From Mesorhizobium sp. NZP2077 (GTDB lineage Bacteria; Pseudomonadota; Alphaproteobacteria; Rhizobiales; Rhizobiaceae): 64,000 nucleotides of DNA. The stretch covers positions 5,090,001 to 5,154,000 of the forward strand of contig NZ_CP051293.1 of NCBI RefSeq assembly GCF_013170805.1, given 5' to 3'. The notes beneath the pieces are model-generated. The model was not told the origin of the DNA. It made no database searches and worked only from the letters and a program-made list of their open reading frames with translations. Below, one piece after another: positions 9,561-17,771 of the stretch. Both the position numbers and the translations under genes were made by a program. The first letter of the stretch is position 1; each line of letters opens with the position of its first letter.

Positions 9561-10040
9561 TCAGGCAGTCGCCTTGCGCTTTGGCTTGGCCACGGCGGCC
9601 GGCACTGCTGCCGGCTTGCGGCCGAGCCCTGTCGACTTTGCCAGCGCCGACCGGGTCGCCGAGTAATTCGGAGCAACCATCGGATAGTCCGGCGGCAAAC
9701 CCCATTTGGCCCGATAGTCGTCCGGGCTCAAACCATAGTCTGTCCTGAGGTGTCGCTTGAGCGACTTGAACTTCTTTCCGTCCTCCAGGCAGACGATGTA
9801 GTCGGGGAACACCGACTTTTTCGGGTTTACGGCCGGAACAAGGCTCGGACTTTCCACAACAGCCGCACCAGCCAGCTTTCGAACCGATGCGCTGACGCTG
9901 GCGATCAGGTCAGGCAGGCCGGAAGCCGGAAGCGGATTGTTGCCTACATAGGCCGAGACAATATCGGCTGTTAGCTCGATAATGGTCTTATCCTCGATAT
10001 TTGACAATTCTTTCACCCTATTTGCGACAAAGTCGTCCAC
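9561..10040 (-). CDS. MucR/Ros family transcriptional regulator, zinc ligands altered
   Basis: A 159-aa member of the Ros/MucR prokaryotic zinc-finger family, which controls exopolysaccharide, motility and symbiosis genes in rhizobia. The N-terminal ELTADIVSAYVGNN oligomerisation region and the DNA-binding core (FPDYIVCLEDGKKFKSLKRH and following) are clear. Of the usual C-C-H-H ligands only C84 and H97 remain; the second cysteine is D87 and the second histidine is Y102, so zinc binding may be lost. The C-terminal tail is basic and alanine/proline-rich. The start is either GTG 10040 or, closer to family length, TTG at 10005-10007. It stands alone. Confidence 0.88.
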   Translation of the reverse strand: MDDFVANRVKELSNIEDKTIIELTADIVSAYVGNNPLPASGLPDLIASVSASVRKLAGAAVVESPSLVPAVNPKKSVFPDYIVCLEDGKKFKSLKRHLRTDYGLSPDDYRAKWGLPPDYPMVAPNYSATRSALAKSTGLGRKPAAVPAAVAKPKRKATA

Positions 10041-10168
10041 CCCAGCGAAGACTTTTGTCGATGTATCTCTTTAACCGCGTCCCCCAACGGGCCGCCAAGT
10101 GCCAAAACGAATCAAGACTTGGCGTCAACTATTTTTATTGGAAAGGGACGACGTGCAAATTAGAAAAT

Positions 10169-10372
10169 CTAATACTTGGACACAGCAGACTTGGTTGTCC
10201 GTGCGTCGGCCAATATCTCAAGAATACGCCGCCAGCGGGCACATCGCCCGAAGTCCTTCTGTTCAATCGCCTTCTCGGCCTTCATCGCCGCGTAGAGCAG
10301 TGCCTCGGCGCCGAATTCCTTGATGAGCCAATCTGCTTCCTGCCTGGCGAGATGTTCATTGTCGTCAAACAT
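10169..10372 (-). CDS. small conserved hypothetical protein, 67 aa
   Basis: A 67-residue, mostly helical protein with no signal peptide or membrane segment and three positive clusters near the end (RCARWRRILEILADA). I do not recognise a named family. Its start overlaps the end of the EamA transporter gene by 8 nt, the same style of coupling seen between the transporter and the oxygenase upstream, so it is probably the third gene of that operon. Its composition (AEALLYAAMKAEKAIEQ) is that of a genuine small helical protein rather than chance translation. Confidence 0.6.
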   Translation of the reverse strand: MFDDNEHLARQEADWLIKEFGAEALLYAAMKAEKAIEQKDFGRCARWRRILEILADARTTKSAVSKY

Positions 10373-11243
10373 AGTCTTGCGCCTCCGAACGTTCCAGGCC
10401 GACCGCGATACAACTGCCGATGACGAGGACAGCGCCGGCGATGGCGGTGGCCGTCAGTCGTTCGCCGGACAAGGTCAGCAACAACGTCGAAGCAATCGGC
10501 GTGAGATAGGCGACGACTGCGACCTTGCCGCTGCCTTCCAGCGTCAGCGCGCGCGACCAGAAGTAATAACCCAGCCCCATCGGGCCGGCGCCGAGATAGA
10601 GCCCCAGCGCCAGATCCGCCCCGGCCGGCCATGTGACGCCTTCGCGAGCGGACCATAATAGCGTCAAGGCGACGCCGACCAGCGACGACGGCAGCAACAG
10701 GCGCTCCGGCGAAGTGGCGACCCGCCCCACCATCACCGAATAGAAAGCCATGCACAGCGCAGACCCGAATGCGGCGAAATAGCCGACAAGATCGCCCTGG
10801 AACCAGTTGCTCTCACGCCCCCCCGAAATCACCAGCGCGACGCCGACGAAGCCAAGGGCCGCGGCAAGGCCGAGCAGTGCCGGACGCCGCGGATTTTCGA
10901 AGGCGATCACCGCCGCGGCAACCATCAAGGGCCAAGTGTAGGCCACGAGATTGGCTTCGATCACCGGCATCGAGGCGAAGGCAATGTATTGCAGCACCAT
11001 GGTGCCAACCAGACCGATGAAGCCGACCGCGAGAGATATCGCCGCCGCCCCGGCCATAACCGGCGCGGCCTTTTCCCGGCTCATCGGCCGAATGGCGGCG
11101 AAGACCAGTGCAGCACCTGCAAATTGCAGGAACTGCACCTGCGACACCGGGTGGTTCGCCAGGAGGGATTTGCCGACCAATGCATTGGTCGACCACAAAG
11201 CCACCGCGCCGGTGGCAAAGACCAGCGCGGATTTGGCTACCAT
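10365..11243 (-). CDS. EamA (DMT) family transporter
   Basis: A 292-aa inner-membrane protein with about ten hydrophobic helices arranged as two EamA repeats. The family exports amino acids and other small metabolites. The ATG at 11241-11243 is chosen: it opens directly at the first helix (MVAKSALVFATGAVALWSTN) and overlaps the end of the upstream oxygenase gene by 7 nt, which suggests translational coupling. A longer reading adds 42 residues that belong to the other frame. Its pairing with a 2OG-dependent oxygenase suggests it may export the oxygenase product, which is inference. Confidence 0.85.
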   Translation of the reverse strand: MVAKSALVFATGAVALWSTNALVGKSLLANHPVSQVQFLQFAGAALVFAAIRPMSREKAAPVMAGAAAISLAVGFIGLVGTMVLQYIAFASMPVIEANLVAYTWPLMVAAAVIAFENPRRPALLGLAAALGFVGVALVISGGRESNWFQGDLVGYFAAFGSALCMAFYSVMVGRVATSPERLLLPSSLVGVALTLLWSAREGVTWPAGADLALGLYLGAGPMGLGYYFWSRALTLEGSGKVAVVAYLTPIASTLLLTLSGERLTATAIAGAVLVIGSCIAVGLERSEAQDYV

Positions 11244-12073
11244 GATTCCCTGGCTCCGCCCGGAACCTGTGCTTCGGCGGCTGGGGCGGGCGTGGGATGC
11301 TCCGCCTCGAACCGGCGATAGGCCGGCAACTGGTTGGTCCAAACGTCTTCGGCCAGCTCGTTGACCCACTCACGGTCGTGATCATTGTCGGCGGCGAGGT
11401 AGAACATTCTGTTATCGTCGACATAGGGCTTGGCCAACGAGCGCTGGTTGAGCACCAGGGTGACGCGCTCGCCATAGTGGATCGGCGCAGTGCGATGCAG
11501 GACGCCAAGGAACTGCCCGAGCGTCGCGTATTTCATCTTGTGATCGATGCGCATGATGCGGTTGCGCGGGATTTCGCGTCCGGATTCGAGAATGGCACGG
11601 CCTGTCTCGGAATCGTCGCAATAAATTTCGAGATGGCCGCCGACCAGCGGATCGCTGATCGACAGCGGAATGAGCTCGGTGACCGGAACGCCGTCGCAAT
11701 GCCATTCGACTGCGCCGTCCCTGGGATTCATGAAGGTGACGGTCGAGCCGACAATCGACAGCGGATAGGGCTCCAGCTTCGTGCCCATCATGTCGGACAG
11801 CCGCTCCAGGCGCAGCTTGTCGTGCAGCAACTCCTTGATTTCAGGGATGAAACGGTCAGCGCCGGTGATGAAGGTCAGGTCAAGGTGCTTGTGCACGGCA
11901 TGGCTTGCCTTGAGCTTCAGGGCGGCTTCCTCGATTGCAGCAAGCAGTGCCGGGTCATAGCCATGCAGATACTGCGCAACGCCGAAACTCGACACTTTCC
12001 AGGCGGTTTCGTGTCCGATAATGGCCTCGCGGCTCATCGCATAGCGCAGTTCGGGTATGGTATGTGCGTTCAT
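11237..12073 (-). CDS. 2-oxoglutarate/Fe(II)-dependent oxygenase-like protein
   Basis: A 278-aa protein with the double-stranded beta-helix signature of 2OG-Fe(II) oxygenases: an H-x-D pair in EWHCDGVP (H125, D127), a distal histidine in VLHRTAP (H193), and an arginine in GERVTLVLNQ (R203) placed to bind 2-oxoglutarate. The intact aspartate argues for hydroxylation rather than halogenation, since halogenases replace it with Gly or Ala. The ATG at 12071-12073 has a GGAGA site upstream. It heads a coupled operon with an exporter and a 67-aa protein, opposite a LysR gene. A free amino acid or a related small molecule is the likely substrate (inference). Confidence 0.7.
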   Translation of the reverse strand: MNAHTIPELRYAMSREAIIGHETAWKVSSFGVAQYLHGYDPALLAAIEEAALKLKASHAVHKHLDLTFITGADRFIPEIKELLHDKLRLERLSDMMGTKLEPYPLSIVGSTVTFMNPRDGAVEWHCDGVPVTELIPLSISDPLVGGHLEIYCDDSETGRAILESGREIPRNRIMRIDHKMKYATLGQFLGVLHRTAPIHYGERVTLVLNQRSLAKPYVDDNRMFYLAADNDHDREWVNELAEDVWTNQLPAYRRFEAEHPTPAPAAEAQVPGGARESW

Positions 12074-12185
12074 TGTACTTCTCCAAGTGGGGGGCAAACA
12101 CTTGGTTAACAGTCAATTAAATTGGCCCCCCCTGTAAAATTAGGAATGCTAGTGCTACCCTAAGCCCAGCTTAAGGTCGAACCCA
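12074..12185. promoter_or_regulatory. Divergent promoter between oxygenase and LysR genes
   Basis: This 112-nt gap separates two divergent genes. It is AT-rich at its centre and contains the palindrome CAATTAAATTG (12114-12124) and, overlapping it, TTAA-N7-TTAA (12106-12120). The palindrome with T and A ends fits a LysR-type operator. The second pattern resembles a CtrA box, but nothing else supports that here. Confidence 0.45.
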
Positions 12186-13145
12186 GTGCGTCTGCTCAGT
12201 CAGGTCAACCTCAATTCGTTGAAAATCGTGGAGAGTGCTGCGAGGCACGGCAATTTCACGCGTGCCGGCGAAGAGCAGTTCATCACCGCCTCAGCGGTCA
12301 GCCAGCGCGTCAAAAGCCTAGAGGACCAGCTGCGCTTCAAGATTTTCCAGCGCGGCGGCAACGCTGTATCGCTGACGCCGGAGGGCGAGACCTATGTCTC
12401 GCGTGTTCGCGAGGCTCTGGAGCGGATCGTCGCCGCCAGCATGGAAGCGACCGGGCAATCGCAGGAGCATGTGCTGAAGATATCCGTGCTGCCGACCTTT
12501 GCGGCGCGCTGGCTGTTTCCGCGCTTACCGCTGTTTCAGCGGCAACATCCCGATATCGTGATGCGGGTTTCAACGTCCTACGCGACACATGAGTTCACGA
12601 CCTCCGATTTCGATCTCGAAATCCGCTATGGCGACGGCCACTTTAACGGGCTGCTATCCGATCTGCTGTTTCGGGAAGACCTGACGCCGGTGTGCAGCCG
12701 CAAATTGTTCCACGAGGTTCTCGGCGACAGGCCGCTGTCAAAGGTGACACCGGACGATCTCCAGCATTTTACCCTGCTGCACTCCGACACCTGCACCCAG
12801 AACTGGCAATCCTGGCTTGGTTTCGCCGGCGCCAGCTTCGTCCTCACAGAGACCAAAAGCATCTATTTCGATTCGTGCATGATGTCCTACGAGGCGGCCA
12901 ATGCGGGAATGGGCTTTGCCGTGGCCAACCGTGCCTATATGGCCAGCGATATCCGCGCCGAAAGGCTAGTCGCTCCCTTTGCCGTCCACCACCCAAACAC
13001 GGCCGGTTGGTATTTCGTCTCCCCCCATAAGAGCCTTGCCGCACGCAAGGTGCAGATGTTCAAACAATGGGTGATGGCGGAAGCGGCTCTGACGCAACGC
13101 CAATTGGATAGCGAAATCAGCTACCTGGTTTCCGAGGCTGTCTGA
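12186..13145 (+). CDS. LysR family transcriptional regulator (GcvA-like)
   Basis: A 319-aa LysR-type regulator. The N-terminal winged helix (LNSLKIVESAARHGNFTRAGEE, then SAVSQRVKSLEDQL) is followed by a linker helix and a substrate-binding domain of the GcvA/AmpR type (ISVLPTFAARWLFPRLPLFQ). The start is GTG. It is divergent from the oxygenase/EamA operon and shares a 112-nt promoter region with it, so it most likely activates that operon when a ligand, perhaps the oxygenase substrate, binds. Length is normal for the family. Confidence 0.9.
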   Translation: MRLLSQVNLNSLKIVESAARHGNFTRAGEEQFITASAVSQRVKSLEDQLRFKIFQRGGNAVSLTPEGETYVSRVREALERIVAASMEATGQSQEHVLKISVLPTFAARWLFPRLPLFQRQHPDIVMRVSTSYATHEFTTSDFDLEIRYGDGHFNGLLSDLLFREDLTPVCSRKLFHEVLGDRPLSKVTPDDLQHFTLLHSDTCTQNWQSWLGFAGASFVLTETKSIYFDSCMMSYEAANAGMGFAVANRAYMASDIRAERLVAPFAVHHPNTAGWYFVSPHKSLAARKVQMFKQWVMAEAALTQRQLDSEISYLVSEAV

Positions 13146-13246
13146 AATTTCCGAGTGGCCTGACGTAAAAGCGATGCTGCAGCAAAAGATGCGGCGATAG
13201 CCGGCGTGGGCTGCTCGCCCCCGGATCTAGAACGAAACAATCTCAA

Positions 13247-13759
13247 TCAGGCGAAGGCCCTGCCCTCTTCAGTGCGCTGGAAATGCGCCAGATCGAGCGG
13301 CACGGAGGGGCGGCCGAGAACCGTCAGGATCATATGCGCCTGGCCACGATGATGGGTCTGGTGGTTGAAGACATGAGCCAGGGCCGGCGCCAGGCGCTGC
13401 GAAACGGTGCGCATGTCCGATACTGTCATATAGGTGAAGCGGCCGGAGAGCGCCTTGTCGTTCACGCCGGCGAGCCAGTCGATGATCCGCCGGTCTTCCG
13501 CCTCGCGCGCCGTCCTCAAATTGGGCAAGGCCCGATGCAGGATGACATCCAGCGCCGTTGGGGCGTCGCCTTCGCCGGTGAAGCGCTTCATCCAGATGCG
13601 ATCGGCGGCGAGCAGATGGTTGAGCGTGCCCATCAGCGAGCGGAAGAAGGCGCCGACATCACGGTTGAATTCCTCATCATCGAGATCGGCAGCGGCATCA
13701 TAGATGCGGCCATTGGCCCATTGATTGTAAGCCGCAAACATCATGAAGTGCTGTTTCAT
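13247..13759 (-). CDS. DinB family protein
   Basis: A 170-aa four-helix protein of the DinB/YfiT-like superfamily. The three metal-binding histidines are present: one in LNHLLAADRIW (about residue 48) and two in HVFNHQTHHRGQAH (about 129-137). Such proteins often bind a divalent metal and some are thiol-dependent transferases, but most members have no known reaction. The start is an ATG with GGGAGAAAAG upstream. It is divergent from the LigE-like GST, with 67 nt between starts. The glutathione neighbour makes a thiol-related role possible, not shown. Confidence 0.85.
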   Translation of the reverse strand: MKQHFMMFAAYNQWANGRIYDAAADLDDEEFNRDVGAFFRSLMGTLNHLLAADRIWMKRFTGEGDAPTALDVILHRALPNLRTAREAEDRRIIDWLAGVNDKALSGRFTYMTVSDMRTVSQRLAPALAHVFNHQTHHRGQAHMILTVLGRPSVPLDLAHFQRTEEGRAFA

Positions 13760-13826
13760 CTTTTCTCCCGCCGCGCCTGTTTCGGGGTGTCGGGGCGATA
13801 CCTAGACCGCAAAGGGACCCGCGCCA

Positions 13827-14519
13827 ATGACCATTCTGCTTTATGATCTTGTCGGGCGTGACGAGAGCCGTCCGTTCAGTCCGCATTGCTGGAAGGCAAC
13901 GATGGCGCTGGCCCATAAGGGGCTCGATAGTTCAACCGCGCCGACGCGTTTTCTCGAGGTCCCCACCATCGAAGGCGGCGCTTCGAAAACCGTTCCGGTG
14001 ATCCGCGACGGCGACAAGGTCGTCATCGATTCCTTCGCCATCGCGCTCTATCTCGACGAAGCCTATCCGGATCGGCCGACGCTCTTTGGCGGCGAAGGCG
14101 GCAAGGCGATGGCGCGTTTCATCGAGCGCTGGTCGCAATTGACCATCCACCCCTACATCACCATCGCTGCGATCGTGGATCTCCACACCATGCAGGACGA
14201 GGAGAACGCTACCTATTTCCGCCAGAGCCGTGAGCAACGCTTGGGCAAGCGTCTGGAAGACGTCGTCGCGGCCCGCGACGCCGGGTTGGCGGCGTTTCGG
14301 GCTTCGCTGGAGCCGCTGCGGTCGATGCTGGGCTACCAGCCCTTCATCGGCGGCACCTCGCCGCTGTTTGCGGACTATATCGTCTTCGGCGCGCTGCAAT
14401 GGGCGCGCATCACCACGCCCTATCAGCTGCTCGAAGACAGCGACGTCGTGGCGCAATGGTTCGCCCGCTGCCTCGACCTGCATGGCGGGCTGGGACGAAA
14501 GGTTGCCGCAGCAGTCTGA
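13827..14519 (+). CDS. glutathione S-transferase, beta-etherase (LigE)-like
   Basis: A 230-aa cytosolic GST. The N-terminal thioredoxin-like domain has the active-site region RPFSPHCWKATMALAHKG and the glutathione-contact segments KTVPVIRDGD and SFAIALYLDEAYPDRPTLF. The spacing and the 'PDRPTLF' ending resemble LigE/LigF-type enzymes that cleave aryl ethers, a group common in soil bacteria; the true substrate is unknown. The C-terminal helical domain is complete. It sits opposite a DinB gene and converges on the DUF2934 gene 10 nt downstream. Confidence 0.85.
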   Translation: MTILLYDLVGRDESRPFSPHCWKATMALAHKGLDSSTAPTRFLEVPTIEGGASKTVPVIRDGDKVVIDSFAIALYLDEAYPDRPTLFGGEGGKAMARFIERWSQLTIHPYITIAAIVDLHTMQDEENATYFRQSREQRLGKRLEDVVAARDAGLAAFRASLEPLRSMLGYQPFIGGTSPLFADYIVFGALQWARITTPYQLLEDSDVVAQWFARCLDLHGGLGRKVAAAV

Positions 14520-14529
14520 CGCCGTAGGG

Positions 14530-14787
14530 CTACTTGGCTGCTGCCTTCTTCGGCTTGCTGGGCTTTTTGGCAGCCTTCGCCTCCTTGGGCTCGGCCTTTG
14601 CCTTGTCGGCGCCGGCTGCCTTCTTGGATGGCTTCTTGGCTGACTTGCCAGTCGCATCGTCCCGATCGATGTCGGCTGCCGCCTGGTGCCAATGGCGTTC
14701 GTGGTGGCCGGCCGGTTGCCCTTCTGCCTGCCAGATCTGATGTGCGCGGTTGCGAATGCGCTCCTGACGATCGTCTGCCATGGTCAT
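14530..14787 (-). CDS. DUF2934 protein with Lys/Ala-rich tail
   Basis: An 85-aa protein. Residues 7-40 (ERIRNRAHQIWQAEG and following, ending in HW) match the DUF2934 domain common in soil and plant-associated proteobacteria. Residues 48-85 are a low-complexity tail of lysine, alanine and proline (AKKPSK, KAKAEPKEAK), like histone H1, which suggests nucleic-acid or other polyanion binding. The ATG at 14785-14787 has GGAG upstream; another ATG lies two codons inside. Function unknown. It converges with the LigE-like GST. Confidence 0.75.
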   Translation of the reverse strand: MTMADDRQERIRNRAHQIWQAEGQPAGHHERHWHQAAADIDRDDATGKSAKKPSKKAAGADKAKAEPKEAKAAKKPSKPKKAAAK

Positions 14788-14988
14788 GTTGTCTCCATTC
14801 GGGCCGACTTCAGCGCGGCGCCGACACGCGACTATAGCAAGCAAAGCGTTGCTGTGCAGCCATCTGATCGTGCCTCCTGGCTTGCGGCCTGACATAGAAG
14901 CGCGCAGCGTTCCGACCCCTTGCTCTGGCTCCGGGCGACTTGTATAGAGCCCGCCACTCTCAATTCCATTCTCAGACAAGGACGACCC

Positions 14989-15411
14989 ATGGCGCTCGAA
15001 CGCACCTTTTCCATGATCAAGCCGGACGCAACCCGGCGTAACCTCACCGGCGCCATCACCAAGATGCTCGAAGACGCCGGCCTGCGCGTCATCGCTTCGC
15101 GCCGCGTGTGGATGAGCCGTCGTGAGGCGGAAGGCTTCTATGCCGTCCACAAGGATCGTCCGTTCTTCGGCGAGCTGGTCGAATTCATGTCGTCGGCGCC
15201 GACGATCGTCCAGGTGCTGGAAGGCGAGAATGCCATTGCCAGGAACCGCGAAGTGATGGGCGCCACCAACCCGGCCAACGCCGCCGAAGGCACCATCCGC
15301 AAGGTGCATGCACTGTCGATCGGCGAGAATTCGGTGCACGGCTCCGACGCGCCGGAAACTGCTGCGCAAGAGATCAAGTACTGGTTCTCGGACACCGAGA
15401 TCGTCGGCTGA
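14989..15411 (+). CDS. ndk: nucleoside diphosphate kinase
   Basis: A 140-aa enzyme that moves the gamma phosphate between nucleoside triphosphates and diphosphates. The family features are all there: [11 protein letters not shown] at the start, the phosphate-binding [11 protein letters not shown], and the catalytic histidine in [10 protein letters not shown] at about residue 117. Length is standard. The ATG at 14989 follows CAAGGACG. A strong terminator lies 26 nt after the stop, so ndk appears to be a single-gene unit. Confidence 0.98.
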   Translation: MALERTFSMIKPDATRRNLTGAITKMLEDAGLRVIASRRVWMSRREAEGFYAVHKDRPFFGELVEFMSSAPTIVQVLEGENAIARNREVMGATNPANAAEGTIRKVHALSIGENSVHGSDAPETAAQEIKYWFSDTEIVG

Positions 15412-15437
15412 GCCGATATCATCATACCTGATTTGGA

Positions 15438-15465
15438 AAAGGCCGGCGTTTCGCCGGCCTTTTTC
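15438..15465 (+). terminator. Rho-independent terminator after ndk
   Basis: The stem AAGGCCGGC / GCCGGCCTT closes on the loop GTTTC and is followed by a T run (CTTTTTC). It stands between ndk and the convergent YbaY/META gene and may serve both. Confidence 0.9.
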
Positions 15466-15472
15466 ATTTCAA

Positions 15473-16237
15473 TCAGCTCGCGGCACCGAAACGCAGGATC
15501 TCGCGGCCATCTTTGTCTGATATTGCGAGCTTGCCGGCATCGACCTTGTAGGATGCCGCCTTGGCCAACGCATCGAACAAGGCCTTTTCCTCGGCCATCA
15601 CCTCGGGTGCGCAGGCCTTGTAGGTCGAGCCAATCTCGCTGATCGCGATCGCCTGGCCATCCACCTTCGCGGTGGCGAAATAGGTGTTGCAGGGGCCACT
15701 GCCGCCGGCCTTGCCGGCCTCGCTGACCCGGAACGTCGCCTGCGGCGCGGTGATGGCGCCGATGCCGTCGACATAGTCTACCACCCAGAGCTGGCCAAAG
15801 ACGGAAGCCGTCGGCCCGGTGCCTGGCGTGACCATCTTCAGCATTATGGTCTGCGGCGCGTCGGTCAGCGGATCGACCTGATGACGCACATCGGAAATGA
15901 ACATCAACTTGCCGTCGACGATGATGCGCGCCTGCAACGCATAGGTCATCTGCGGCTTGATCACAGACGGATCGAATTTGATCTCGAAGCTGATCGGCAC
16001 CTGGCCGGCCGGCTTGACAGTCTGCGCGCCAATGATCTTGGCCGGCGCGTCGGCCAGCGAAACATCGGCAAGCTGGACGGAAAGCACCGCGCTGGGCGGC
16101 AGGGCGATGCGCTCGCGATAGATGACCTCGCCGCTCACCGCCTTTTCGGCGGCCACGGAGAGTTCCGGAACCGCCAGGATGCCGACGACCAGAGGCACGA
16201 AACCGAAGACGAAGAACTCCGCAAGCCTGTCCAGCAT
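15473..16237 (-). CDS. YbaY/META domain envelope protein
   Basis: A 254-aa exported protein. An N-terminal hydrophobic helix (FFVFGFVPLVVGILAVPEL, about 7-25) acts as a signal or anchor. Residues 34-135 resemble the YbaY domain (GEVIYRERIALPPSAVLSVQL and PISFEIKFD), and the C-terminal half (WVVDYVDGIG to the end, with GGSGPCNTYFA and STYKACAPEVMAEEKAL) is a META/HslJ-like domain. Both occur in periplasmic proteins linked to envelope stress and heat resistance. The ATG at 16235-16237 is preferred over one 18 codons upstream. Exact role unknown. Confidence 0.8.
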   Translation of the reverse strand: MLDRLAEFFVFGFVPLVVGILAVPELSVAAEKAVSGEVIYRERIALPPSAVLSVQLADVSLADAPAKIIGAQTVKPAGQVPISFEIKFDPSVIKPQMTYALQARIIVDGKLMFISDVRHQVDPLTDAPQTIMLKMVTPGTGPTASVFGQLWVVDYVDGIGAITAPQATFRVSEAGKAGGSGPCNTYFATAKVDGQAIAISEIGSTYKACAPEVMAEEKALFDALAKAASYKVDAGKLAISDKDGREILRFGAAS

Positions 16238-16333
16238 GACCACTTCCCTTGCCCCGGGCTGCCAGCGCCTGGGCTGATCAACCTCACGCAATTGGCCAAA
16301 CGATTGCGGTCAATGCATGGCTGCGACAGGGAT

Positions 16334-16813
16334 TTATTCGGACGGCGACTTCCAGCGTCCGGCCGCCCTGATGTCGGCTTCCTTGGCCTCGACCCAGCCG
16401 CCTTCGGAACCATCGACGCGATGCTCCTTCTTCCAGAAGGGCGCGCGCGATTTGAGATAATCCATGAGGAAATCAGCCGCTTCGAACGCGGCCTGGCGAT
16501 GCGCCGAGGCGGCCACCACCAGCACGATGTTCTCGCCCGGCGCGATCTTGCCATGGCGGTGGATGACGGTGAGGCCTTGCAACGGCCAGCGCTGAACCGC
16601 TTCTGCCGCGATGCGGCCAATCTCGGCCTCCGCCATGCCGGGATAGTGTTCGAGTTCGAGTGCCGAGAGTGAACCCTGCTCGTCGCGGCAGAGGCCCGAG
16701 AAAGTGACCACCGCGCCAATGTCGGCGCGGCCTTGCGTCAGCCTGGTAATCTCGGCGGCGACGTCGAAGTCCTGGCGCTGGATGCGCACGGTCGGCACAG
16801 GGATGGCCGACAT
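16334..16813 (-). CDS. moaE: molybdopterin synthase catalytic subunit
   Basis: A 159-aa subunit that with MoaD adds the two sulfurs that turn precursor Z into molybdopterin. Conserved signs are VVTFSGLCRD, the HYPGMAE segment, IIHRHG-like VIHRHGKIAPGE, and the catalytic lysines in RAPFWKKEHRVDG near residue 130. It follows moaD by 5 nt in the SDR-uvrC-pgsA-moaD-moaE operon. The product supplies cofactor to enzymes such as the molybdopterin oxidoreductase at 5-7 kb. Confidence 0.97.
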   Translation of the reverse strand: MSAIPVPTVRIQRQDFDVAAEITRLTQGRADIGAVVTFSGLCRDEQGSLSALELEHYPGMAEAEIGRIAAEAVQRWPLQGLTVIHRHGKIAPGENIVLVVAASAHRQAAFEAADFLMDYLKSRAPFWKKEHRVDGSEGGWVEAKEADIRAAGRWKSPSE

Positions 16814-16818
16814 GAGTG

Positions 16819-17076
16819 TCAGCCCCCGGTCATTGGCGGGAAAAGCGCGATCTCGCGTGCGCCAGATATCTTTTCGCGGTGATCGACATGTTCCTGGTTG
16901 ATGGCAACACGGATCACGTCGGGATATTGCAGCGCATGCTCGTAGCCCTCGCCGCGCGATTGCAGCCAGCGCAAGAGGTCGGCGACCGTCTCGATGCCGG
17001 CAGGCAATTCGACGTCCTCTTCAGGCATGCCGATCCGTTCACGCACCCAGGCAAAGTAGATAAGGCGGGTCGTCAT
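16819..17076 (-). CDS. moaD: molybdopterin synthase sulfur carrier subunit
   Basis: An 85-aa ubiquitin-fold sulfur carrier. It ends in PPMTGG; the terminal Gly-Gly is adenylated and thiocarboxylated to carry sulfur to MoaE. The ATG at 17074-17076 is chosen because it begins at the fold (TTRLIYFAWVRERIG) and lies one nucleotide after the pgsA stop (TGAgATG), so it is translationally coupled. A reading 15 codons longer would overlap pgsA. Confidence 0.96.
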   Translation of the reverse strand: MTTRLIYFAWVRERIGMPEEDVELPAGIETVADLLRWLQSRGEGYEHALQYPDVIRVAINQEHVDHREKISGAREIALFPPMTGG

Positions 17077-17077
17077 C

Positions 17078-17674
17078 TCACTCGTCCATGATGTGCTTGA
17101 GGCCGGCGCGGAAATAGTCATAGCCGGTGTAGAGCGTAACGAGTGCCGCGATCCACAGCAGCACCAGGCCGGTCTGTGTGGTCAGCGGGAAGATCTTGTC
17201 GCCGGCCGGCCCCGCCAGCAGGAAGGCGATGGCCACCATCTGGATAGCGGTCTTCCATTTGGCCAACTGCGTCACCGGCACCGAGACCTTGAGAGCGGCC
17301 AGATATTCACGCAGGCCAGAGACCAGGATTTCGCGGCACAGGATGATGATCGCCGCCCACAGCGACCAGCCGGCGATGCCGGCATGGCGGTCGGTGTCGG
17401 CGGCCAACAGCAGCAGACAGGTGGCGACCAACAGCTTGTCGGCAATCGGGTCGAGCATCTTGCCGATGTTGGAGGTCTGCTGCCAGGCACGCGCCAGATA
17501 GCCGTCCAGGTAGTCGGTGATCGAGGCGAGCAGGAAGATAATCAGCGCCGACCAGCGGGCGAAGTCGCTCGATTTCAGATGGCCTTCGAGAAAAAAACAC
17601 AGCACAACCAACGGCACCGCGACGATGCGGGCGTAGGTCAGCATGTTGGGCAGGTTGAACGCGCGCTTGGCCAT
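17078..17674 (-). CDS. pgsA: CDP-diacylglycerol-glycerol-3-phosphate 3-phosphatidyltransferase
   Basis: A 198-aa inner-membrane enzyme that makes phosphatidylglycerophosphate, the first step to phosphatidylglycerol. The CDP-alcohol phosphotransferase motif D-G-x2-A-R-x8-G-x3-D-x3-D is present as DYLDGYLARAWQQTSNIGKMLDPIAD (described here in part), and about five membrane helices surround it. It begins with NLPNMLTYARIV, typical of PgsA. It follows uvrC by 97 nt and is coupled to moaD. Confidence 0.96.
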   Translation of the reverse strand: MAKRAFNLPNMLTYARIVAVPLVVLCFFLEGHLKSSDFARWSALIIFLLASITDYLDGYLARAWQQTSNIGKMLDPIADKLLVATCLLLLAADTDRHAGIAGWSLWAAIIILCREILVSGLREYLAALKVSVPVTQLAKWKTAIQMVAIAFLLAGPAGDKIFPLTTQTGLVLLWIAALVTLYTGYDYFRAGLKHIMDE

Positions 17675-17771
17675 ATCTGGAAGACTCTTTCTGCCTGCGT
17701 ACTCAAATCAGAAGCTGTTGTAGGGGGTCAACAGGCCAGATTCGATTGGCCAGATGAAAGCGCCGAATTTT

